This document shows positions 1 through 5,245 of a stretch of 9,401 bases of DNA, one piece after another. Positions within the stretch are counted from its first letter, which is position 1, and each line of letters opens with the position of its first letter. The stretch covers positions 1 to 9,401 of the forward strand of contig JAFGOU010000465.1 in NCBI GenBank assembly GCA_016926315.1, in the 5' to 3' direction. The notes under the pieces are model-generated. The model ran no database searches. It saw only the letters and a program-made list of their open reading frames with translations, and was not told the DNA's origin. The stretch is from Chitinispirillaceae bacterium (GTDB lineage: Bacteria > Fibrobacterota > Chitinivibrionia > Chitinivibrionales > Chitinispirillaceae). Position numbers and translations under genes: made by a program.

Positions 1-126
1 AATTAAAGCACCACCCCAAGCAACAAAAGAAATGGCGGCGGCGCTAGCGGCTTGTCCTAAAACACCTTTTTCGCTCCGCAGCGCTGCATTTTTTTGCTCC
101 GTCTTGACCCCGCAGATCCCTATCGG
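1..126 (-). other. Open reading frame running off the left edge, doubtful
   Basis: This is the only minus-strand frame that stays open from the TAA at 127-129 to the window edge. It gives about 42 codons containing an Ala/Ser-rich hydrophobic stretch (AASAAAISFVAWGGAL), which could be a membrane helix. There is no ATG, GTG or TTG start in this stretch, and a run of seven T at 89-95 lies inside it. It could be the 5' part of a small membrane protein with a rare start, a frameshifted gene, or chance. The family is not recognised. Confidence 0.2.
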
Positions 127-133
127 TTATTTT
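104..133 (+). promoter_or_regulatory. Possible sigma-70 promoter for the PHP-manC-lpxB run
   Basis: A TTGACC -35-like box (104-109) is separated by 18 bp from a TATTTT -10-like box (128-133). The -35 is a good match and the -10 is mediocre. It lies in an AT-rich gap just upstream of the PHP gene, which is where a promoter for the plus-strand run would be expected. This is a prediction from consensus only. Confidence 0.3.
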
Positions 134-189
134 CCTCTTTCTATTATTATCTCAAATTCTCATAAACCATTTATCATGAACAGACTAGG

Positions 190-1056
190 ATGCATACAGC
201 ACCGGTTTCTCCAAGGAGATATGTAGACCTCCATATTCATACGATACATTCAGACGGCACTAGTACGGTACAGGAGGTACTCGAGGCTGCAAGCAGGAAA
301 GGGCTTGCGGCGGTTGCCATTACCGACCATGACTGTATCGATGCGTATCCCGCGGCGATCGAACTGGGTTCGCAGATGGGAGTGGAAGTGGTGCCTGGCG
401 TCGAGCTTTCGAGTGAGATAGAGGGTGCTGATATTCATATTCTCGGGTATTATATTGATTTTACCGACCCCACACTGAATCGAATTCTCCAGGAGATGAA
501 GGAGGCGCGCTTTCAGCGCGCCAGAAAAATGATAGAAAACCTCAACCGGCAGGGGGTCGATCTCCGGTTCGAAACCGTACTCGCCATTGCCGGCGTCGGC
601 GCCATCGGCAGGCCGCACATTGCCGCTGCCATGTTGCGGGAGGAGCTGGTTTACTCGTTCCGGGAGGCGTTTGAAAAGTACCTGGGGTACGGCCTGCCTG
701 CGTACGTGGAAAAGTATAAAATGCGGCCCCGCGATGTGTTCGACCTGATCAAGGGTGCGGGAGGGATACCGATACTTGCCCACCCCGGGGTGACCAGGGT
801 GGATGAAAGGATCAAGGAGTTCATTGACGATGGCGTCATGGGACTCGAAGCCTACCATACCGAACATTCGGCCGCGTATCAGCAGCAGTATATAAAAATC
901 GCGCGGAAATACGGGCTGGCGATTACCGGAGGGTCTGACTTTCATAACGCAAACCATAACAAATCGGAGATCGGCATTCCTCGTGTCCCCTACGGCACGG
1001 TTAAAAGTCTCAAGGGGAAAAAATATGGAGCATCCATAAGGGAACCCGTCCTGTGA
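190..1056 (+). CDS. PHP-domain phosphoesterase (YciV/TrpH-like, RNase AM family)
   Basis: This is a 288-residue metal-dependent phosphoesterase of the PHP family. Related cytosolic proteins hydrolyse 3',5'-nucleoside bisphosphates or act as 5'-3' exonucleases on short RNA. The metal-ligand motifs appear in the usual order: HIHTIHSDG (H15, H17, D22), TDHD (D46, H47), PGVELS (E72), DIHILGY (H83), GRPH (H143), LAHPG (H198) and GSDFH (D250, H252). The length fits the single-domain family. The start is uncertain: ATG 190 is the only in-frame start before the conserved YVDLHIH block (no start codon lies between it and the upstream TAA at 163), yet it has no spaced Shine-Dalgarno, only AGG directly abutting it. 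A good AAGGAG at 213-218 sits inside the gene instead, next to an out-of-frame ATG-TAG. The gene overlaps manC by 4 bp, so the two are probably co-translated. Family assignment is firm; the exact substrate is inferred. Confidence 0.9.
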   Translation: MHTAPVSPRRYVDLHIHTIHSDGTSTVQEVLEAASRKGLAAVAITDHDCIDAYPAAIELGSQMGVEVVPGVELSSEIEGADIHILGYYIDFTDPTLNRILQEMKEARFQRARKMIENLNRQGVDLRFETVLAIAGVGAIGRPHIAAAMLREELVYSFREAFEKYLGYGLPAYVEKYKMRPRDVFDLIKGAGGIPILAHPGVTRVDERIKEFIDDGVMGLEAYHTEHSAAYQQQYIKIARKYGLAITGGSDFHNANHNKSEIGIPRVPYGTVKSLKGKKYGASIREPVL

Positions 1057-2138
1057 AAACGATCGTACCCGTCATCCTTGCCGGCGGCATTGGAGAACGT
1101 TTCTGGCCGCTCTCCCGATCGGGCCATCCCAAGCAGCTTTTGGCGCTCACCTCCAACGCAACCCTCATCGAGGAGACCTTCAAGCGTGCGCGGGTATTTT
1201 CTTCCCGGGGCGTGACGCCCCTGGTCATTACCGGGAAAGCGATTGCGCGCCGCATGAAGGCGCTGCTTTCGAACCGGTGGCGCTTTGACTGCATCGTGGA
1301 ACCCGTTGGCAAGAACACCGCCCCGGCGATTGCTCTCGCCGCCGCCTGGATCACCGCGAAGTACGGCGATGCGATCATGGCGGTGCTTCCTGCGGACCAT
1401 CTCATCCGTCCCCTGCCGGAGTTTTCCAAAGCGGTCCGGTTCGCCGCCGCGCTCGCCGACGAGCGCGGCCGGCTGGTGGTGTTCGGCGTGACGCCCACCA
1501 GGCCCGACACCGGGTACGGGTATATCGAGCTCGGGGCCTCGGAGGGTGGCGCGGGAACCCTGCACAGTTACGCGGTCAAACGGTTCGTTGAAAAACCCGA
1601 CGCGCGTACGGCCAAAAAGTACTGTGCTGCCAAAAAATACCGCTGGAACAGCGGCGTGTTCGTTTGGAAAAACAGCGTCCTGCTTGCCGATGTAGAAAGA
1701 TATATGCCCGGGCTTTATGCGAAGGTGCAGGCCGCTGCCGGGAAAGGGTTTTCCAAGGCGGCGATCGAAGAGTTCTACCGGGTGGCGGAAAAGGAGTCGA
1801 TCGACTATGGTATCATGGAACGCTCAACGCGGGTCAGCGCGGTCTCGGCCCGGTTTTTCTGGGACGATATCGGGTCGTGGGAGTCGCTCTGCCGTATCAC
1901 GCCGCAGGACCAGGCCGCCAATGCGCTTTGCGGCCATCGCATGTTCGAGGCGGAGTGCGAGCGTTCGCTCATTGTCAACAAATCCCCGCATGCCTTGGCG
2001 GTCGTAGGCTGCCGCGACCTGGCTGTAATCGCCACGCATGACGCCGTACTCGTGATACAGCGGTCAAATTTGCCGGATATCAAGAAATATCTCGGACAGA
2101 TGAAAGGCAGCGGCGCCTTTCCCCGGGAACTGTTCTAA
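1053..2138 (+). CDS. manC: Mannose-1-phosphate guanylyltransferase (GDP-mannose pyrophosphorylase)
   Basis: This 361-residue cytosolic nucleotidyltransferase makes GDP-mannose from mannose 1-phosphate and GTP, the precursor of mannose, fucose and rhamnose units in surface polysaccharides. The signature AGGIGERFWPLSRSGHPKQ occupies residues 10-28, with the catalytic/GTP-binding Arg and Lys. Other family blocks are VEPVGKNTAPA (82-92), VLPADHLI (111-118), TGYGYIE (153-159), FVEKPD (178-183), WNSGVFVW (198-205) and WDDIGSWESL (270-279). The length matches the single-domain form; the phosphomannose isomerase domain of two-domain ManC/AlgA enzymes is absent. It starts with GTG at 1053, overlapping the TGA of the PHP gene as GTGA, a typical translational-coupling arrangement; no separate ribosome site is needed. 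lpxB follows after about 70 bp, giving an envelope-glycan context. Confidence 0.93.
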   Translation: MKTIVPVILAGGIGERFWPLSRSGHPKQLLALTSNATLIEETFKRARVFSSRGVTPLVITGKAIARRMKALLSNRWRFDCIVEPVGKNTAPAIALAAAWITAKYGDAIMAVLPADHLIRPLPEFSKAVRFAAALADERGRLVVFGVTPTRPDTGYGYIELGASEGGAGTLHSYAVKRFVEKPDARTAKKYCAAKKYRWNSGVFVWKNSVLLADVERYMPGLYAKVQAAAGKGFSKAAIEEFYRVAEKESIDYGIMERSTRVSAVSARFFWDDIGSWESLCRITPQDQAANALCGHRMFEAECERSLIVNKSPHALAVVGCRDLAVIATHDAVLVIQRSNLPDIKKYLGQMKGSGAFPRELF

Positions 2139-2209
2139 GCCGTGGAAACAGGACCGGACACAACGGATAGTTGTTTTCAACTTTAAACTTTTCAACTCTT
2201 TACGTTAAA

Positions 2210-3343
2210 ATGCCTTCCCTTTTTTTCATCGCCGGCGATCCCTCAGGAGACCTGCACGCCGCTGCCGTGGTTTCGCAGCTTCGCTTGGAGCTGACCGGCT
2301 CCCGGGTATGGGGAATCGGCGGCCCGGCCATGGTAAGGGCCGGATTCGAGCCGGTCATGCCGTTCGCGCCGTTCAACCGCATGGGATTTCTGGAGGTGGC
2401 GCTCCATATCGGGTTTTTCCTGCGGGCGCAGCGCAGGTGTATCAGGCTTGTCGAGGCGCATAAGCCATCCGTCATGGTTTGCGTCGATTATTCCGGATTC
2501 AATATTCCGCTCATGAGAGCCGCCGCGGCGCGCGGGGTGCCGGTGGTCTGGTATATCGCACCTATGGTATGGGCGTGGAAAAAAAAACGGGCGGCCGTGC
2601 TTGGCCGCCATGCGGCGCATATCGCGGTGATTTTCCCGTTTGAGGTCTCCTGTTTTTCGCCTTTTCGTGCACCGGTCTCGTTCGTCGGTAACCCGACCGT
2701 CGAGGCGATGGCCGCGGCCGGGCTTTTTCTTCGTCCCGAAAAGGTTCATCCGGGAAACAACGGGTTCCATCTCGCGCTGGTCCCCGGCTCGCGGAGGCAG
2801 GAGATCGAACACCAGCTTCCACGCATGCTTGAGGCGTGTGCAATCCTGCGGCAGCGTTTTCCTCGGGTACGCGCAAGCGTTTCGCGCTACGGCGCGCTTC
2901 CAGAATCGTTCTACCAGCGGTATATCGGCGGTGCGCCGGTCGCGCTCGTGGAGGGCCCGCTATCGGGCCTGCTCAACCGTGCGGACTGCGCGCTGGTCAC
3001 CTCCGGAACCGCAACGCTTGAAACGGCGCTCCTCGGGGTCCCGCATATCGTTACCTATCATACCTCGGCCGTCACCTACGAGCTGGCAAAACGGCTGATC
3101 CGCGTGAAGCATATCGGTCTGCCGAACATTATCGCGGGCGAGACCATCGTGCCGGAGTGCATACAGGACCAGGCGGAAGGCGCCAATCTCGCACTCACGC
3201 TGGAGCGGTTCATTGAATCGCCAAAGCTGTACAACAGCACGGTAAACAAGCTCCTCGCGCTGCGCACCCGGCTTGGTGAAAAAAAACCGTCAGAAGAGGT
3301 GTGCAGGATTATTACCAACCTGCTCGTCTCACGGAAGCGGTAG
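2210..3343 (+). CDS. lpxB: Lipid-A-disaccharide synthase
   Basis: This 377-residue GT19-family glycosyltransferase joins UDP-2,3-diacylglucosamine to lipid X to form the tetra-acyl disaccharide of lipid A, at the inner face of the inner membrane. Recognisable blocks are AGDPSGDLH (8-16, usually AGExSGD), GGPAM (37-41), MGFLEV (58-63), the VDYSGFN acceptor region (92-98), YIAPMVWAWKKKR (115-127), FPFE (142-145), FVGNP (158-162, usually FVGHP), VPGSRRQEIE (191-200), TSGTATLETAL (264-274) and LPNIIAGE...VPE (304-316). The ATG at 2210 is chosen because it puts the conserved AGD motif at the usual distance from the N-terminus. A TTG at 2171 would add 13 residues made of an FSTL-FSTL repeat. Neither start has a convincing Shine-Dalgarno. 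The other lpx genes are not in the window. The gene ends 10 bp from the tRNA gene on the opposite strand. Confidence 0.93.
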   Translation: MPSLFFIAGDPSGDLHAAAVVSQLRLELTGSRVWGIGGPAMVRAGFEPVMPFAPFNRMGFLEVALHIGFFLRAQRRCIRLVEAHKPSVMVCVDYSGFNIPLMRAAAARGVPVVWYIAPMVWAWKKKRAAVLGRHAAHIAVIFPFEVSCFSPFRAPVSFVGNPTVEAMAAAGLFLRPEKVHPGNNGFHLALVPGSRRQEIEHQLPRMLEACAILRQRFPRVRASVSRYGALPESFYQRYIGGAPVALVEGPLSGLLNRADCALVTSGTATLETALLGVPHIVTYHTSAVTYELAKRLIRVKHIGLPNIIAGETIVPECIQDQAEGANLALTLERFIESPKLYNSTVNKLLALRTRLGEKKPSEEVCRIITNLLVSRKR

Positions 3344-3353
3344 TGGCGGTGTA

Positions 3354-3430
3354 TGGTACGGCCACAGGGAGTTGAACCCCGAACCTTCTGATCCGTAGTC
3401 AGATGCTCTATCCAATTGAGCTATGGCCGC
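3354..3430 (-). tRNA. tRNA-Arg (anticodon ACG)
   Basis: Read on the minus strand, the sequence folds as a full cloverleaf. The acceptor arm GCGGCCA pairs with TGGCCGT (one G-U at the first pair), the D stem is GCTC/GAGC, the anticodon stem is TCTGA/TCAGA with loop CTACGGA, the variable region has five bases, and the T arm is CGGGG-TTCAACT-CCCTG (one G-U). The anticodon is complementary to plus positions 3394-3396 and reads ACG, which is deaminated to ICG in bacteria and decodes CGU, CGC and CGA. The discriminator base is A, and CCA is encoded (3354-3356). It converges on lpxB with a 10-bp gap. Confidence 0.97.
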
Positions 3431-3454
3431 AAAAGTATTTTTACCGTCAGCAAA

Positions 3455-3482
3455 AATATATGAAACCGGAGGAACGAGTCAA
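3455..3482 (-). promoter_or_regulatory. Sigma-70-type promoter for tRNA-Arg
   Basis: On the minus strand a TTGACT -35 (plus 3477-3482) and a TATATT -10 (plus 3455-3460) are separated by 16 bp, both five of six to consensus. Initiation near 3447 would leave a leader of about 17 nt before the mature 5' end at 3430. It lies just past the stop of the minus-strand membrane gene, so the tRNA probably has its own promoter. Confidence 0.65.
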
Positions 3483-3498
3483 CGGTTGCGGACGGGCG

Positions 3499-5058
3499 CT
3501 ATCTCATCCCTGTGGGTTCCTTGACGATGTCGGTTACTTCGGCAAAGTCATAGGGCAGCAGGTAATCCGACCAGTAACTCTTGTCGTCCAGCAGGGGATA
3601 CGCGGTTCCGAAATAAGCATTGCACAGGATTCTGAAGGTATTGACTGGCGATATTGAATCGTACAGCACGGCGTGGTCGACGCCCGGGAGATGGTACGCG
3701 TTGAAGATCCTCATTCGTTCCCTGAGCAGGGTATGGTTGTCGAGGTGGCTCAGGTCCTCCCTGGATGACGAGGAGGAACCGTGATCGGCCTGCAGGATGA
3801 TCACCGGCGGCCGTTTTGAGCGCTCAAGAATCGACGCAATGACGGCTTCAATTTTGTCGTTGACGAACAGTAACTGATCGACATAGGCGGTCCGTGGCGT
3901 CCAGAGGTGGCGGATTGTCGCGTTTTTCGGCTGGTTCCCCTCACGGTCAAAGACAAACGGCGGGTGGGGGCAAATCATATGCGCAAAAACGAACCGCGGA
4001 CCCGGTATATCCTGCAGACGGCCGAGCCGATCGAAAGCAAACAGCAACTGGGCTCGTTTGACCGGCAGAATGAGGTGTTCATTCAGGACCCTGAACATGG
4101 TCATCTGGAGCAGGGCCGTGGTGAATTCGTTTCCAATGCCGGCGAACCCTTTCCATCGAATATTGACATCGGCGAATTTATTGTAACCGGTAACGGTATA
4201 TGGTGTTTCGAAATGGACAACGGTATATCCGATCGATCGCAACCGGTTTGCGATGCGGCTGTTTTTTATCATGCGATAGGCGATCGTTTCGTCGGTGGCA
4301 TCCTTGCCGAGGCTGTCGGCCAGAAAATTGACATAACCCATCGAGAGCGAAGATGAAAGAGAGAGAAAGGTCGTGGCATAATTGCTGAAGCTGCGGGAAG
4401 CGATGAAAAAACCGCGATCCTCCAGCATTTCAGTAAACGGGGAGTTGTCGAAATCAAACAGATTTTGCAGCGTGGCGGAGCTTGCATATCCGTCAAGGAT
4501 GATGTAGTAGATGTCCGGAAGGCCGTGCTCCGGGGTGGTGATTTTCGGGTCGTTCGGTCCGGTCGTCGTAACGGTTATGGCGCCGATTTCATTGCGTTTG
4601 ACGAGCTGGATGCCGGCGCCGGCAAGGGAAAGAACGGTTATCGCAATGGCCGAGGTATTCAGGATGAAGGCGGCTTTTGGCGTTTTGTTTTTCATTCGAT
4701 ACAGAACATAAACGAGCGCACCGTACATGAGGAACCAGAACGGAAGCAGGTACCGTATTCTGCCGAAATACCATGACGCAATATGCCATTTTTTTGCGAC
4801 CTCAATGACCGGACCGCACCAGAAAAAAAGGATGAAAAACAGCGAAACGATCATGCCTGCCGTGTGGCGCTCTTTTACCGCGGCATAAGCGATCAGAAGA
4901 AGCAGCGCGGTCAGCGCCAGCAGACATAACAACGGCGGCACGGTATCGAAGAAGTCCATATTCGCGCTGTTGTGAGAATACAGGAACGCCACCGGGTATA
5001 TGCCGAATAAAACGGTATGCAGAAAGGGCTGCTTCAACAGGGAATGGCTGGCCTTCAT
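3499..5058 (-). CDS. Membrane-anchored sulfatase/alkaline phosphatase-fold protein (LtaS/EptA-like architecture)
   Basis: This is a 519-residue protein with five predicted N-terminal membrane helices (about residues 12-28, 41-59, 68-86, 102-120, 130-150), a short linker, and then an alkaline-phosphatase-superfamily catalytic domain that would lie in the periplasm. Visible motifs are PDIYYIILDGY with metal ligand D189, SNYATTFLSLSSSLSM with a probable Thr nucleophile (T229 or T230), HMICPHPPF (H360, H365) and ILQADHGS (D425, H426). The C/S-x-P-x-R sequence of formylglycine sulfatases is absent. A phosphoethanolamine, phosphoglycerol or similar head-group transferase, or a phosphoesterase, is therefore more likely than a true sulfatase; the substrate is unknown. 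ATG 5058 is preferred over TTG 5088, which has no ribosome site. Its own Shine-Dalgarno is weak, but it overlaps the stop of a small leader ORF (ATGA). With manC and lpxB nearby, a role in modifying lipid A or a surface glycan is plausible but inferred. Confidence 0.82.
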   Translation of the reverse strand: MKASHSLLKQPFLHTVLFGIYPVAFLYSHNSANMDFFDTVPPLLCLLALTALLLLIAYAAVKERHTAGMIVSLFFILFFWCGPVIEVAKKWHIASWYFGRIRYLLPFWFLMYGALVYVLYRMKNKTPKAAFILNTSAIAITVLSLAGAGIQLVKRNEIGAITVTTTGPNDPKITTPEHGLPDIYYIILDGYASSATLQNLFDFDNSPFTEMLEDRGFFIASRSFSNYATTFLSLSSSLSMGYVNFLADSLGKDATDETIAYRMIKNSRIANRLRSIGYTVVHFETPYTVTGYNKFADVNIRWKGFAGIGNEFTTALLQMTMFRVLNEHLILPVKRAQLLFAFDRLGRLQDIPGPRFVFAHMICPHPPFVFDREGNQPKNATIRHLWTPRTAYVDQLLFVNDKIEAVIASILERSKRPPVIILQADHGSSSSSREDLSHLDNHTLLRERMRIFNAYHLPGVDHAVLYDSISPVNTFRILCNAYFGTAYPLLDDKSYWSDYLLPYDFAEVTDIVKEPTGMR

Positions 5059-5159
5059 AGGACTATCCGTTCGAGGTTGCTGCCGCAACGGTCGTTAAGC
5101 AAACCTGTCGCCAAATCCGGTGAAAGGAGCAATGAGGAATGGTTCATACGGTCTGTCAT
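5055..5159 (-). CDS. Putative 34-residue leader ORF coupled to the membrane sulfatase-fold gene
   Basis: A minus-strand ORF starts with ATG at 5159 (a second in-frame ATG lies at 5147) and runs 34 codons to TGA at 5055-5057. That stop overlaps the ATG of the downstream membrane protein as ATGA. The product begins MTDRMNHSSLLLSPDL and has no signal peptide, membrane helix or family I recognise. It would fill nearly the whole leader made from the promoter at 5161-5189. If transcription starts near 5154, only the ATG at 5147 would be in the mRNA. No clear Shine-Dalgarno precedes either ATG. The ATGA overlap could mean translational coupling, and the downstream gene's poor ribosome site fits that. 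It may also be chance. Confidence 0.35.
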   Translation of the reverse strand: MTDRMNHSSLLLSPDLATGLLNDRCGSNLERIVL

Positions 5160-5160
5160 G

Positions 5161-5189
5161 ATTGTATCGTGCAGGAGGGTAAGGATCAA
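5161..5189 (-). promoter_or_regulatory. Sigma-70-type promoter for the membrane sulfatase-fold gene
   Basis: On the minus strand a TTGATC -35 (plus 5184-5189, 4/6) and a TACAAT -10 (plus 5161-5166, 5/6) are separated by exactly 17 bp. Initiation near 5154 would give a leader of about 95 nt before ATG 5058. It lies in the divergent gap shared with the M48 gene. Confidence 0.55.
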
Positions 5190-5204
5190 TTGGTAAAAAA
5201 ACGG

Positions 5205-5233
5205 TTGAAACACCGGAGGGGAGGGGATACACT
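5205..5233 (+). promoter_or_regulatory. Sigma-70-type promoter for the M48 protease gene
   Basis: A TTGAAA -35 (5205-5210, 5/6) and a TACACT -10 (5228-5233, 4/6) are separated by 17 bp, with the purine block GGAGGGGAGGGG as the spacer. Initiation about 7 bp after the -10 falls near 5240, only about six bases before ATG 5246. This predicts a very short leader or a leaderless mRNA. Confidence 0.5.
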
Positions 5234-5245
5234 TTAGTCACCACC

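Noticed and set aside
32..226. 64-codon plus-strand ORF before the PHP gene
   Set aside because: No ribosome site or recognisable family, low-complexity composition, and its end runs out of frame into the PHP gene.
250..957. Long minus-strand ORF opposite the PHP gene
   Set aside because: It lies antisense to a gene with intact catalytic motifs, and its translation resembles no protein family.
990..1565. Minus-strand ORFs opposite manC
   Set aside because: Arg/Gly/Pro-rich translations are typical of shadow frames in GC-rich coding DNA; manC itself is fully conserved.
2243..2876. Minus-strand ORFs opposite lpxB
   Set aside because: Shadow frames of a well-conserved gene with no independent support.
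3907..4356. 149-codon plus-strand ORF opposite the membrane sulfatase-fold gene
   Set aside because: The opposite strand carries the conserved metal-binding domain; this frame has no ribosome site or recognisable motif.
5215..5226. GGAGGGGAGGGG as a Shine-Dalgarno for the M48 gene
   Set aside because: It ends about 20 bp before the ATG, and no in-frame start lies at a proper distance.
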